A stretch of DNA of 64,000 nucleotides, from the NCBI GenBank assembly GCA_030867875.1, contig JAOWCC010000263.1:248001-312000 (forward strand). Direction: 5' to 3'. The DNA comes from Actinernus sp. WN-2022 (Eukaryota; Cnidaria; Anthozoa; Actiniaria; Actinernidae). The notes below the pieces were generated by a model that worked only from the letters and a program-made list of their open reading frames with translations, had not been told where the DNA came from and ran no database searches. A program made the position numbers and the translations under genes. Position 1 is the first letter of the stretch. The number at the start of each line of letters is the position of its first letter. Below are positions 22,205-36,048 of this stretch, one piece after another.

Positions 22205-23193
22205 AAAAAATCCAGATTGGACCATTTTTGAAGATGTTGATATTTTCTTTAATTCTTTCTCCAACTTAATCCATTGATGTTCTGAAGCTAGCAGGAGATT
22301 GTTTGAGATCATTTTGAAACATATTGAGTGGTTTTTAGTTTTTGTCAGAAATCTCAGATTTTTTGCCTACCCGGTCTGGTCCAAAAAATCCAGATTGGAC
22401 CATTTTTGAAGATGTTGATATTTTCTTTAATTCTTTCTCCAACTTAATCCATTGATGTTCTGAAGCTAGCAGGAGATTGTTTGAGATCATTTTGAAACAT
22501 ATTGAGTGGTTTTTAGTTTTTGTCAGAAATCTCAGATTTTTTGCCTACCCGGTCTGGTCCAAAAAATCCAGATTGGACCATTTTTGAAGATGTTGATATT
22601 TTCTTTAATTCTTTCTCCAACTTAATCCATTGATGTTCTGAAGCTAGCAGGAGATTGTTTGAGATCATGTTGAAGCATATTGAGTGGTCTTTAGTTTTTG
22701 TCAGAAATCCAGATTGGACCATTTTTGAAGATGTTGATATTTTCTTTAATTCTTTCTCCAACTTAATCCATTGATGTTCTGAAGCTAGCAGGAGATTGTT
22801 TCAGATCATTTTGAAACATATTGAGTGGTTTTTAGTTTTTGTCAGAAATCTCAGATTTTTGGCCTACCCGGTCTGGTCCAAAAAATCCAGATTGGACCAT
22901 TTTTGAAGATGTTGATATTTTCTTTAATTCTTTCTCCAACTTAATCCATTGATGTTCTGAAGCTAGCAGGAGATTGTTTGAGATCATGTTGAAGCATATT
23001 GAGTGGTCTTTAGTTTTTGTCAGAAATCCAGATTGGACCATTTTTGAAGATGTTGATATTTTCTTTAATTCTTTCTCCAACTTAATCCATTGATGTTCTG
23101 AAGCTAGCAGGAGATTGTTTGAGATCATTTTGAAGCATATTGTGTGGGTTTTAATTTTTGTCAGGAATCCAAGATATTTTGCCTACCCGGTCT

Positions 23194-23437
23194 CTACTAA
23201 TTATCATAATGCTCGGTACCTTAAATGCAGAATAAACTTCTAAACGATATCGATATCTCGACAGGATATGTACCTACTGGCCATGGAGTACCTGGGACCA
23301 GACAACGTAACTCATCTAAACAAGATATACACTGCTTCTGATGTGTGGAGAGAGGAAGATATTCAGGTACGTGTTATGAAGCTGTTGAGAAAGGAAGCGG
23401 ATATTCAGGTATGTGTTATGAAGGATAGACACTGGCT
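23194..23437 (+). repeat. Cassette 9, Y type
   Basis: The frame is intact, 23268-23510. Followed by L+S. Confidence 0.9.
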
Positions 23438-23929
23438 AAAAAATCCAGATTGGACCATTTTTGAAGATGTTGATATTTTCTTTAATTCTTTCTCCAACTT
23501 AATCCATTGATGTTCTGAAGCTAGCAGGAGATTGTTTGAGATCATTTTGAAACATATTGAGTGGTTTTTAGTTTTTGTCAGAAATCTCAGATTTTTTGCC
23601 TACCCGGTCTGGTCCAAAAAATCCAGATTGGACCATTTTTGAAGATGTTGATATTTTCTTTAATTCTTTCTCCAACTTAATCCATTGATGGTCTGAAGCT
23701 AGCAGGAGATTGTTTCAGATCATGTTGAAGCATATTGAGTGGTCTTTAGTTTTTGTCAGAAATCCAGATTGGACCATTTTTGAAGATGTTGATATTTTCT
23801 TTAATTCTTTCTCCAACTTAATCCATTGATGTTCTGAAGCTAGCAGGAGATTGTTTGAGATCATTTTGAAGCATATTGTGTGGGTTTTAATTTTTGTCAG
23901 GAATCCAAGATATTTTGCCTACCCGGTCT

Positions 23930-24173
23930 CTACTAATTATCATAATGCTCGGTACCTTAAATGCAGAATAAACTTCTAAACGATATCGATATCTCGACAG
24001 GATATGTACCTACTGGCCATGGAGTTCCTGGGACCAGACAACGTAACTCATCTAAACAAGATAAACACTGCTTCTGATGTGTGGAGAGAGGAAGATATTC
24101 AGGTACGTGTTATGAAGCTGTTGAGAAAGGAAGCGGATATTCAGGTATGTGTTATGAAGGATAGACACTGGCT
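23930..24173 (+). repeat. Cassette 10, F type
   Basis: The frame is intact, 24004-24246. Followed by 4L+2S; the second following unit has a private A-to-C change at 24368 that its copy near 40182 lacks. Confidence 0.9.
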
Positions 24174-25340
24174 AAAAAATCCAGATTGGACCATTTTTGA
24201 AGATGTTGATATTTTCTTTAATTCTTTCTCCAACTTAATCCATTGATGTTCTGAAGCTAGCAGGAGATTGTTTGAGATCATTTTGAAACATATTGAGTGG
24301 TTTTTAGTTTTTGTCAGAAATCTCAGATTTTTTGCCTACCCGGTCTGGTCCAAAAAATCCAGATTGGCCCATTTTTGAAGATGTTGATATTTTCTTTAAT
24401 TCTTTCTCCAACTTAATCCATTGATGTTCTGAAGCTAGCAGGAGATTGTTTGAGATCATTTTGAAACATATTGAGTGGTTTTTAGTTTTTGTCAGAAATC
24501 TCAGATTTTTTGCCTACCCGGTCTGGTCCAAAAAATCCAGATTGGACCATTTTTGAAGATGTTGATATTTTCTTTAATTCTTTCTCCAACTTAATCCATT
24601 GATGTTCTGAAGCTAGCAGGAGATTGTTTGAGATCATTTTGAAACATATTGAGTGGTTTTTAGTTTTTGTCAGAAATCTCAGATTTTTTGCCTACCCGGT
24701 CTGGTCCAAAAAATCCAGATTGGACCATTTTTGAAGATGTTGATATTTTCTTTAATTCTTTCTCCAACTTAATCCATTGATGTTCTGAAGCTAGCAGGAG
24801 ATTGTTTGAGATCATGTTGAAGCATATTGAGTGGTCTTTAGTTTTTGTCAGAAATCCAGATTGGACCATTTTTGAAGATGTTGATATTTTCTTTAATTCT
24901 TTCTCCAACTTAATCCATTGATGTTCTGAAGCTAGCAGGAGATTGTTTCAGATCATTTTGAAACATATTGAGTGGTTTTTAGTTTTTGTCAGAAATCTCA
25001 GATTTTTGGCCTACCCGGTCTGGTCCAAAAAATCCAGATTGGACCATTTTTGAAGATGTTGATATTTTCTTTAATTCTTTCTCCAACTTAATCCATTGAT
25101 GTTCTGAAGCTAGCAGGAGATTGTTTGAGATCATGTTGAAGCATATTGAGTGGTCTTTAGTTTTTGTCAGAAATCCAGATTGGACCATTTTTGAAGATGT
25201 TGATATTTTCTTTAATTCTTTCTCCAACTTAATCCATTGATGTTCTGAAGCTAGCAGGAGATTGTTTGAGATCATTTTGAAGCATATTGTGTGGGTTTTA
25301 ATTTTTGTCAGGAATCCAAGATATTTTGCCTACCCGGTCT

Positions 25341-25584
25341 CTACTAATTATCATAATGCTCGGTACCTTAAATGCAGAATAAACTTCTAAACGATATCGA
25401 TATCTCGACAGGATATGTACCTACTGGCCATGGAGTACCTGGGACCAGACAACGTAACTCATCTAAACAAGATATACACTGCTTCTGATGTGTGGAGAGA
25501 GGAAGATATTCAGGTACGTGTTATGAAGCTGTTGAGAAAGGAAGCGGATATTCAGGTATGTGTTATGAAGGATAGACACTGGCT
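25341..25584 (+). repeat. Cassette 11, Y type
   Basis: The frame is intact, 25415-25657. Followed by 3L+3S and another Y cassette, one of the places where Y-F alternation breaks. The same break is seen at 1306-2680 and 41155-42529. Confidence 0.9.
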
Positions 25585-26714
25585 AAAAAATCCAGATTGG
25601 ACCATTTTTGAAGATGTTGATATTTTCTTTAATTCTTTCTCCAACTTAATCCATTGATGTTCTGAAGCTAGCAGGAGATTGTTTGAGATCATTTTGAAAC
25701 ATATTGAGTGGTTTTTAGTTTTTGTCAGAAATCTCAGATTTTTTGCCTACCCGGTCTGGTCCAAAAAATCCAGATTGGACCATTTTTGAAGATGTTGATA
25801 TTTTCTTTAATTCTTTCTCCAACTTAATCCATTGATGTTCTGAAGCTAGCAGGAGATTGTTTCAGATCATGTTGAAGCATATTGAGTGGTCTTTAGTTTT
25901 TGTCAGAAATCCAGATTGGACCATTTTTGAAGATGTTGATATTTTCTTTAATTCTTTCTCCAACTTAATCCATTGATGTTCTGAAGCTAGCAGGAGATTG
26001 TTTGAGATCATTTTGAAACATATTGAGTGGTTTTTAGTTTTTGTCAGAAATCTCAGATTTTTTGCCTACCCGGTCTGGTCCAAAAAATCCAGATTGGACC
26101 ATTTTTGAAGATGTTGATATTTTCTTTAATTCTTTCTCCAACTTAATCCATTGATGTTCTGAAGCTAGCAGGAGATTGTTTGAGATCATGTTGAAGCATA
26201 TTGAGTGGTCTTTAGTTTTTGTCAGAAATCCAGATTGGACCATTTTTGAAGATGTTGATATTTTCTTTAATTCTTTCTCCAACTTAATCCATTGATGTTC
26301 TGAAGCTAGCAGGAGATTGTTTCAGATCATTTTGAAACATATTGAGTGGTTTTTAGTTTTTGTCAGAAATCTCAGATTTTTGGCCTACCCGGTCTGGTCC
26401 AAAAAATCCAGATTGGACCATTTTTGAAGATGTTGATATTTTCTTTAATTCTTTCTCCAACTTAATCCATTGATGTTCTGAAGCTAGCAGGAGATTGTTT
26501 GAGATCATGTTGAAGCATATTGAGTGGTCTTTAGTTTTTGTCAGAAATCCAGATTGGACCATTTTTGAAGATGTTGATATTTTCTTTAATTCTTTCTCCA
26601 ACTTAATCCATTGATGTTCTGAAGCTAGCAGGAGATTGTTTGAGATCATTTTGAAGCATATTGTGTGGGTTTTAATTTTTGTCAGGAATCCAAGATATTT
26701 TGCCTACCCGGTCT

Positions 26715-26958
26715 CTACTAATTATCATAATGCTCGGTACCTTAAATGCAGAATAAACTTCTAAACGATATCGATATCTCGACAGGATATGTACCTACTG
26801 GCCATGGAGTACCTGGGACCAGACAACGTAACTCATCTAAACAAGATATACACTGCTTCTGATGTGTGGAGAGAGGAAGATATTCAGGTACGTGTTATGA
26901 AGCTGTTGAGAAAGGAAGCGGATATTCAGGTATGTGTTATGAAGGATAGACACTGGCT
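26715..26958 (+). repeat. Cassette 12, Y type, next to the duplication join
   Basis: The frame is intact, 26789-27031, and its stop codon lies at the edge of the duplication join. The related cassettes at 2680 and 42529 are followed after 319 bp by an F cassette; here plain array follows for 8 kb, as the join predicts. Confidence 0.9.
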
Positions 26959-29900
26959 AAAAAATCCAGATTGGACCATTTTTGAAGATGTTGATATTTT
27001 CTTTAATTCTTTCTCCAACTTAATCCATTGATGTTCTGAAGCTAGCAGGAGATTGTTTCAGATCATGTTGAAGCATATTGAGTGGTCTTTAGTTTTTGTC
27101 AGAAATCCAGATTGGACCATTTTTGAAGATGTTGATATTTTCTTTAATTCTTTCTCCAACTTAATCCATTGATGTTCTGAAGCTAGCAGGAGATTGTTTC
27201 AGATCATGTTGAAGCATATTGAGTGGTCTTTAGTTTTTGTCAGAAATCCAGATTGGACCATTTTTGAAGATGTTGATATTTTCTTTAATTCTTTCTCCAA
27301 CTTAATCCATTGATGTTCTGAAGCCAGCAGGAGATTGTTTGAGATCATTTTGAAACATATTGAATGGTTTTTAGTTTTTGTCAGAAATCTCAGATTTTTT
27401 GCCTACCCGGTCTGGTCCAAAAAATCCAGATTGGACCATTTTTGAAGATGTTGATATTTTCTTTAATTCTTTCTGCAACTTAATCCATTGATGTTCTGAA
27501 GCTAGCAGGAGATTGTTTGAGATTATTTTGAAACATATTGAGTGGTTTTTAGTTTTTGTCAGAAATCTCAGATTTTTTGCCTACCCGGTCTGGTCCAAAA
27601 AATCCAGATTGGACCATTTTTGAAGATGTTGATATTTTCTTTAATTCTTTCTCCAACTTAATCCATTGATGTTCTGAAGCTAGCAGGAGATTGTTTGAGA
27701 TCATTTTGAAACATATTGAGTGGTTTTTAGTTTTTGTCAGAAATCTCAGATTTTTTGCCTACCCGGTCTGGTCCAAAAAATCCAGATTGGACCATTTTTG
27801 AAGATGTTGATATTTTCTTTAATTCTTTCTCCAACTTAATCCATTGATGTTCTGAAGCTAGTAGGAGATTGTTTGAGATCATTTTGAAACATATTGAGTG
27901 GTCTTTAGTTTTTGTCAGAAATCCAGATTGGACCATATTTGAAGATGTTGATATTTTCTTTAATTCTTTCTCCAACTTAATCCATTGATGTTCTGAAGCT
28001 AGCAGGAGATTGTTTCAGATCATGTTGAAGCATATTGAGTGGTCTTTAGTTTTTGTCAGAAATCCAGACTGGACCATTTTTGAAGATGTTGATATTTTCT
28101 TTAATTCTTTCTCCAACTTAATCCATTGATGTTCTGAAGCTAGCAGGAGATTGTTTGAGATCATTTTGAAACATATTGAGTGGTTTTTAGTTTTTGTCAG
28201 AAATCTCAGATTTTTTGCCTGCCCGGTCTGGTCCAAAAAATCCAGATTGGACCATTTTTGAAGATGTTGATATTTTCTTTAATTCTTTCTCCAACTTAAT
28301 CCATTGATGTTCTGAAGCTAGCAGGAGATTGTTTCAGATCATGTTGAAGCATATTGAGTGGTCTTTAGTTTTTGTCAGAAATCCAGATTGGACCAATTTA
28401 GAAGATGTTGATATTTTCTTTAATTCTTTCTCCAACTTAATCCATTGATGTTCTGAAGCTAGCAGGAGATTGTTTGAGATCATTTTGAAACATATTGAGT
28501 GGTTTTTAGTTTTTGTCAGAAATCTCAGATTTTTTGCCTACCCGGTCTGGTCCAAAAAATCCAGATTGGACCATTTTTGAAGATGTTGATATTTTCTTTA
28601 ATTCTTTCTCCAACTTAATCCATTGATGTTCTGAAGCTAGCAGGAGATTGTTTCAGATCATGTTGAAGCATATTGAGTGGTCTTTAGTTTTTGTCAGAAA
28701 TCCAGATTGGACCAATTTTGAAGATGTTGATATTTTCTTTAATTCTTTCTCCAACTTAATCCATTGATGTTCTGAAGCTAGCAGGAGATTGTTTGAGATC
28801 ATTTTGAAACATATTGAGTGGTTTTTAGTTTTTGTCAGAAATCTCAGATTTTTTGCCTACCCGGTCTGGTCCAAAAAATCCAGATTGGACCATTTTTGAA
28901 GATGTTGATATTTTCTTTAATTCTTTCTCCAACTTAATCCATTGATGTTCTGAAGCTAGCAGGAGATTGTTTCAGATCATGTTGAAGCATATTGAGTGGT
29001 CTTTAGTTTTTGTCAGAAATCCAGATTGGACCATTTTTGAAGATGTTGATATTTTCTTTAATTCTTTCTCCAACTTAATCCATTGATGTTCTGAAGCTAG
29101 CAGGAGATTGTTTGAGATCATTTTGAAACATATTGAGTGGTTTTTAGTTTTTGTCAGAAATCTCAGATTTTTTGCCTACCCGGTCTGGTCCAAAAAATCC
29201 AGATTGGACCATTTTTGAAGATGTTGATATTTTCTTTAATTCTTTCTCCAACTTAATCCATTGATATTCTGAAGCTAGCAGGAGATTGTTTCAGATCATG
29301 TTGAAGCATATTGAGTGGTCTTTAGTTTTTGTCAGAAATCCAGATTGGACCATTTTTGAAGATGTTGATATTTTCTTTAATTCTTTCTCCAACTTAATCC
29401 ATTGATGTTCTGAAGCTAGCAGGAGATTGTTTCAGATCATGTTGAAGCATATTGAGTGGTCTTTAGTTTTTGTCAGAAATCCAGATTGGACCATTTTTGA
29501 AGATGTTGATATTTTCTTTAATTCTTTCTCCAACTTAATCCATTGATGTTCTGAAGCCAGCAGGAGATTGTTTGAGATCATTTTGAAACATATTGAATGG
29601 TTTTTAGTTTTTGTCAGAAATCTCAGATTTTTTGCCTACCCGGTCTGGTCCAAAAAATCCAGATTGGACCATTTTTGAAGATGTTGATATTTTCTTTAAT
29701 TCTTTCTGCAACTTAATCCATTGATGTTCTGAAGCTAGCAGGAGATTGTTTGAGATTATTTTGAAACATATTGAGTGGTTTTTAGTTTTTGTCAGAAATC
29801 TCAGATTTTTTGCCTACCCGGTCTGGTCCAAAAAATCCAGATTGGACCATTTTTGAAGATGTTGATATTTTCTTTAATTCTTTCTCCAACTTAATCCATT

Positions 29901-32900
29901 GATGTTCTGAAGCTAGCAGGAGATTGTTTGAGATCATTTTGAAACATATTGAGTGGTTTTTAGTTTTTGTCAGAAATCTCAGATTTTTTGCCTACCCGGT
30001 CTGGTCCAAAAAATCCAGATTGGACCATTTTTGAAGATGTTGATATTTTCTTTAATTCTTTCTCCAACTTAATCCATTGATGTTCTGAAGCTAGTAGGAG
30101 ATTGTTTGAGATCATTTTGAAACATATTGAGTGGTCTTTAGTTTTTGTCAGAAATCCAGATTGGACCATATTTGAAGATGTTGATATTTTCTTTAATTCT
30201 TTCTCCAACTTAATCCATTGATGTTCTGAAGCTAGCAGGAGATTGTTTCAGATCATGTTGAAGCATATTGAGTGGTCTTTAGTTTTTGTCAGAAATCCAG
30301 ACTGGACCATTTTTGAAGATGTTGATATTTTCTTTAATTCTTTCTCCAACTTAATCCATTGATGTTCTGAAGCTAGCAGGAGATTGTTTGAGATCATTTT
30401 GAAACATATTGAGTGGTTTTTAGTTTTTGTCAGAAATCTCAGATTTTTTGCCTGCCCGGTCTGGTCCAAAAAATCCAGATTGGACCATTTTTGAAGATGT
30501 TGATATTTTCTTTAATTCTTTCTCCAACTTAATCCATTGATGTTCTGAAGCTAGCAGGAGATTGTTTCAGATCATGTTGAAGCATATTGAGTGGTCTTTA
30601 GTTTTTGTCAGAAATCCAGATTGGACCAATTTAGAAGATGTTGATATTTTCTTTAATTCTTTCTCCAACTTAATCCATTGATGTTCTGAAGCTAGCAGGA
30701 GATTGTTTCAGATCATGTTGAAGCATATTGAGTGGTCTTTAGTTTTTGTCAGAAATCCAGACTGGACCATTTTTGAAGATGTTGATATTTTCTTTAATTC
30801 TTTCTCCAACTTAATCCATTGATGTTCTGAAGCTAGCAGGAGATTGTTTGAGATCATTTTGAAACATATTGAGTGGTTTTTAGTTTTTGTCAGAAATCTC
30901 AGATTTTTTGCCTACCCGGTCTGGTCCAAAAAATCCAGATTGGACCATTTTTGAAGATGTTGATATTTTCTTTAATTCTTTCTCCAACTTAATCCATTGA
31001 TGTTCTGAAGCTAGCAGGAGATTGTTTCAGATCATGTTGAAGCATATTGAGTGGTCTTTAGTTTTTGTCAGAAATCCAGATTGGACCATTTTTGAAGATG
31101 TTGATATTTTCTTTAATTCTTTCTCCAACTTAATCCATTGATGTTCTGAAGCTAGCAGGAGATTGTTTGAGATCATTTTGAAACATATTGAGTGGTTTTT
31201 AGTTTTTGTCAGAAATCCAGATTGGACCATTTTTGAAGATGTTGATATTTTCTTTAATTCTTTCTCCAACTTAATCCATTGATGTTCTGAAGCCAGCAGG
31301 AGATTGTTTGAGATCATTTTGAAACATATTGAATGGTTTTTAGTTTTTGTCAGAAATCTCAGATTTTTTGCCTACCCGGTCTGGTCCAAAAAATCCAGAT
31401 TGGACCATTTTTGAAGATGTTGATATTTTCTTTAATTCTTTCTGCAACTTAATCCATTGATGTTCTGAAGCTAGCAGGAGATTGTTTGAGATTATTTTGA
31501 AACATATTGAGTGGTTTTTAGTTTTTGTCAGAAATCTCAGATTTTTTGCCTACCCGGTCTGGTCCAAAAAATCCAGATTGGACCATTTTTGAAGATGTTG
31601 ATATTTTCTTTAATTCTTTCTCCAACTTAATCCATTGATGTTCTGAAGCTAGCAGGAGATTGTTTGAGATCATTTTGAAACATATTGAGTGGTTTTTAGT
31701 TTTTGTCAGAAATCTCAGATTTTTTGCCTACCCGGTCTGGTCCAAAAAATCCAGATTGGACCATTTTTGAAGATGTTGATATTTTCTTTAATTCTTTCTC
31801 CAACTTAATCCATTGATGTTCTGAAGCTAGTAGGAGATTGTTTGAGATCATTTTGAAACATATTGAGTGGTCTTTAGTTTTTGTCAGAAATCCAGATTGG
31901 ACCATATTTGAAGATGTTGATATTTTCTTTAATTCTTTCTCCAACTTAATCCATTGATGTTCTGAAGCTAGCAGGAGATTGTTTCAGATCATGTTGAAGC
32001 ATATTGAGTGGTCTTTAGTTTTTGTCAGAAATCCAGACTGGACCATTTTTGAAGATGTTGATATTTTCTTTAATTCTTTCTCCAACTTAATCCATTGATG
32101 TTCTGAAGCTAGCAGGAGATTGTTTGAGATCATTTTGAAACATATTGAGTGGTTTTTAGTTTTTGTCAGAAATCTCAGATTTTTTGCCTGCCCGGTCTGG
32201 TCCAAAAAATCCAGATTGGACCATTTTTGAAGATGTTGATATTTTCTTTAATTCTTTCTCCAACTTAATCCATTGATGTTCTGAAGCTAGCAGGAGATTG
32301 TTTCAGATCATGTTGAAGCATATTGAGTGGTCTTTAGTTTTTGTCAGAAATCCAGATTGGACCAATTTAGAAGATGTTGATATTTTCTTTAATTCTTTCT
32401 CCAACTTAATCCATTGATGTTCTGAAGCTAGCAGGAGATTGTTTGAGATCATTTTGAAACATATTGAGTGGTTTTTAGTTTTTGTCAGAAATCTCAGATT
32501 TTTTGCCTACCCGGTCTGGTCCAAAAAATCCAGATTGGACCATTTTTGAAGATGTTGATATTTTCTTTAATTCTTTCTCCAACTTAATCCATTGATGTTC
32601 TGAAGCTAGCAGGAGATTGTTTCAGATCATGTTGAAGCATATTGAGTGGTCTTTAGTTTTTGTCAGAAATCCAGATTGGACCATTTTTGAAGATGTTGAT
32701 ATTTTCTTTAATTCTTTCTCCAACTTAATCCATTGATGTTCTGAAGCTAGCAGGAGATTGTTTGAGATCATTTTGAAACATATTGAGTGGTTTTTATTTT
32801 TTGTCAGAAATCTCAGATTTTTTGCCTGCCCGGTCTGGTCCAAAAAATCCAGATTGGACCATTTTTGAAGATGTTGATATTTTCTTTAATTCTTTCTCCA

Positions 32901-35068
32901 ACTTAATCCATTGATGTTCTGAAGCTAGCAGGAGATTGTTTCAGATCATGTTGAAGCATATTGAGTGGTCTTTAGTTTTTGTCAGAAATCCAGATTGGAC
33001 CAATTTTGAAGATGTTGATATTTTCTTTAATTCTTTCTCCAACTTAATCCATTGATGTTCTGACGCTAGCAGGAGATTGTTTGAGATCATTTTGAAACAT
33101 ATTGAGTGGTTTTTAGTTTTTGTCAGAAATCTCAGATTTTTTGCCTACCCGGTCTGGTCCAAAAAATCCAGATTGGACCAATTTTGAAGATGTTGATATT
33201 TTCTTTAATTCTTTCTCCAACTTAATCCATTGATGTTCTGAAGCTAGCAGGAGATTGTTTGAGATCATTTTGAAACATATTGAGTGGTTTTTAGTTTTTG
33301 TCAGAAATCTCAGATTTTTTGCCTACCCGGTCTGGTCCAAAAAATCCAGATTGGACCATTTTTGAAGATGTTGATATTTTCTTTAATTCTTTCTCCAACT
33401 TAATCCATTGATGTTCTGAAGCTAGTAGGAGATTGTTTGAGATCATTTTGAAACATATTGAGTGGTCTTTAGTTTTTGTCAGAAATCCAGATTGGACCAT
33501 ATTTGAAGATGTTGATATTTTCTTTAATTCTTTCTCCAACTTAATCCATTGATGTTCTGAAGCTAGCAGGAGATTGTTTCAGATCATGTTGAAGCATATT
33601 GAGTGGTCTTTAGTTTTTGTCAGAAATCCAGACTGGACCATTTTTGAAGATGTTGATATTTTCTTTAATTCTTTCTCCAACTTAATCCATTGATGTTCTG
33701 AAGCTAGCAGGAGATTGTTTGAGATCATTTTGAAACATATTGAGTGGTTTTTAGTTTTTGTCAGAAATCTCAGATTTTTTGCCTGCCCGGTCTGGTCCAA
33801 AAAATCCAGATTGGACCATTTTTGAAGATGTTGATATTTTCTTTAATTCTTTCTCCAACTTAATCCATTGATGTTCTGAAGCTAGCAGGAGATTGTTTGA
33901 GATCATTTTGAAACATATTGAGTGGTTTTTAGTTTTTGTCAGAAATCTCAGATTTTTGCCTACCCGGTCTGGTCCAAAAAATCCAGATTGGACCATTTTT
34001 GAAGATGTAGATATTTTCTTTAATTCTTTCTCCAACTTAATCCATTGATGTTCTGAAGCTAGCAGGAGATTGTTTCAGATCATGTTGAAGCATATTGAGT
34101 GGTCTTTAGTTTTTGTCAGAAATCCAGATTGGACCATTTTTGAAGATGTTGATATTTTCTTTAATTCTTTCTCCAACTTAATCCATTGATGTTCTGAAGC
34201 TAGCAGGAGATTGTTTGAGATCATTTTGAAACATATTGAGTGGTTTTTAGTTTTTGTCAGAAATCTCTGATTTTTTGCCTACCCGGTCTGGTCCAAAAAA
34301 TCCAGATTGGACCATTTTTGAAGATGTTGATATTTTCTTTAATTCTTTCTCCAACTTAATCCATTGATATTCTGAAGCTAGCAGGAGATTGTTTCAGATC
34401 ATGTTGAAGCATATTGAGTGGTCTTTAGTTTTTGTCAGAAATCCAGATTGGACCATTTTTGAAGATGTTGATATTTTCTTTAATTCTTTCTCCAACTTAA
34501 TCCATTGATGTTCTGAAGCTAGCAGGAGATTGTTTCAGATCATGTTGAAGCATATTGAGTGGTCTTTAGTTTTTGTCAGAAATCCAGATTGGACCATTTT
34601 TGAAGATGTTGATATTTTCTTTAATTCTTTCTCCAACTTAATCCATTGATGTTCTGAAGCTAGCAGGAGATTGTTTGAGATCATTTTGAAACATATTGAG
34701 TGGTTTTTAGTTTTTGTCAGAAATCTCAGATTTTTGGCCTACCCGGTCTGGTCCAAAAAATCCAGATTGGACCATTTTTGAAGATGTTGATATTTTCTTT
34801 AATTCTTTCTCCAACTTAATCCATTGATGTTCTGAAGCTAGCAGGAGATTGTTTGAGATCATGTTGAAGCATATTGAGTGGTCTTTAGTTTTTGTCAGAA
34901 ATCCAGATTGGACCATTTTTGAAGATGTTGATATTTTCTTTAATTCTTTCTCCAACTTAATCCATTGATGTTCTGAAGCTAGCAGGAGATTGTTTGAGAT
35001 CATTTTGAAGCATATTGTGTGGGTTTTAATTTTTGTCAGGAATCCAAGATATTTTGCCTACCCGGTCT
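26959..35068 (+). repeat. Cassette-free L/S array, 8.1 kb
   Basis: Only satellite units, no gene. From 26966 to 34903 the length fits 24 L and 26 S units with one missing base, the five-T run near 33954 shared with 18140. It matches 10.26-19.25 kb. One private difference is TTTTTATTTTTTG near 32797, where the partner has TTTTTAGTTTTTG. Confidence 0.88.
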
Positions 35069-35312
35069 CTACTAATTATCATAATGCTCGGTACCTTAAA
35101 TGCAGAATAAACTTCTAAACGATATCGATATCTCGACAGGATATGTACCTACTGGCCATGGAGTACCTGGGACCAGACAACGTAACTCATCTAAACAAGA
35201 TATACACTGCTTCTGATGTGTGGAGAGAGGAAGATATTCAGGTACGTGTTATGAAGCTGTTGAGAAAGGAAGCGGATATTCAGGTATGTGTTATGAAGGA
35301 TAGACACTGGCT
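35069..35312 (+). repeat. Cassette 13, Y type
   Basis: Intact frame 35143-35385; copy of cassette 5 at shift 15814. Confidence 0.9.
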
Positions 35313-35804
35313 AAAAAATCCAGATTGGACCATTTTTGAAGATGTTGATATTTTCTTTAATTCTTTCTCCAACTTAATCCATTGATGTTCTGAAGCTAGC
35401 AGGAGATTGTTTGAGATCATTTTGAAACATATTGAGTGGTTTTTAGTTTTTGTCAGAAATCTCAGATTTTTTGCCTACCCGGTCTGGTCCAAAAAATCCA
35501 GATTGGACCATTTTTGAAGATGTTGATATTTTCTTTAATTCTTTCTCCAACTTAATCCATTGATGGTCTGAAGCTAGCAGGAGATTGTTTCAGATCATGT
35601 TGAAGCATATTGAGTGGTCTTTAGTTTTTGTCAGAAATCCAGATTGGACCATTTTTGAAGATGTTGATATTTTCTTTAATTCTTTCTCCAACTTAATCCA
35701 TTGATGTTCTGAAGCTAGCAGGAGATTGTTTGAGATCATTTTGAAGCATATTGTGTGGGTTTTAATTTTTGTCAGGAATCCAAGATATTTTGCCTACCCG
35801 GTCT

Positions 35805-36048
35805 CTACTAATTATCATAATGCTCGGTACCTTAAATGCAGAATAAACTTCTAAACGATATCGATATCTCGACAGGATATGTACCTACTGGCCATGGAGT
35901 TCCTGGGACCAGACAACGTAACTCATCTAAACAAGATAAACACTGCTTCTGATGTGTGGAGAGAGGAAGATATTCAGGTACGTGTTATGAAGCTGTTGAG
36001 AAAGGAAGCGGATATTCAGGTATGTGTTATGAAGGATAGACACTGGCT
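35805..36048 (+). repeat. Cassette 14, F type, frame broken by an extra A
   Basis: Copy of cassette 6. It has the same seven-A run at 36049-36055, and the frame from 35879 stops at 36076 after 65 codons. Confidence 0.9.

Larger units (their letters stand above)
19089..26958 (+). repeat. Cassette-bearing block 2, 1969-bp higher-order repeats
   Basis: Eight cassettes form Y-F pairs 736 bp apart. Repeat boundaries at Y-cassette units are 19089, 21059, 23028, 25175 and 26549, giving periods 1970, 1969, 2147 and 1374 bp. The first is one base long because of an extra A; the third has one more L unit; the last lacks the F cassette. Gaps between cassettes are L+S within pairs and 3L+2S, 4L+2S or 3L+3S between pairs. 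Confidence 0.88.
10263..27033 (+). repeat. Large tandem duplication, copy 1 (16,771 bp)
   Basis: The sequence from 10263 to about 13.62 kb recurs at a shift of 16771, and from about 13.63 kb to 27058 at a shift of 15814; the change of shift is one 957-bp higher-order repeat. Copy 1 therefore ends where copy 2 begins. Shared rare events, such as the five-T run near 18140 and the extra A at 20235-20241, show that the copies descend from one recent ancestor. The few differences I noticed include A/C at 24368, G/C at about 24809 and G/T near 16983. Confidence 0.85.
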
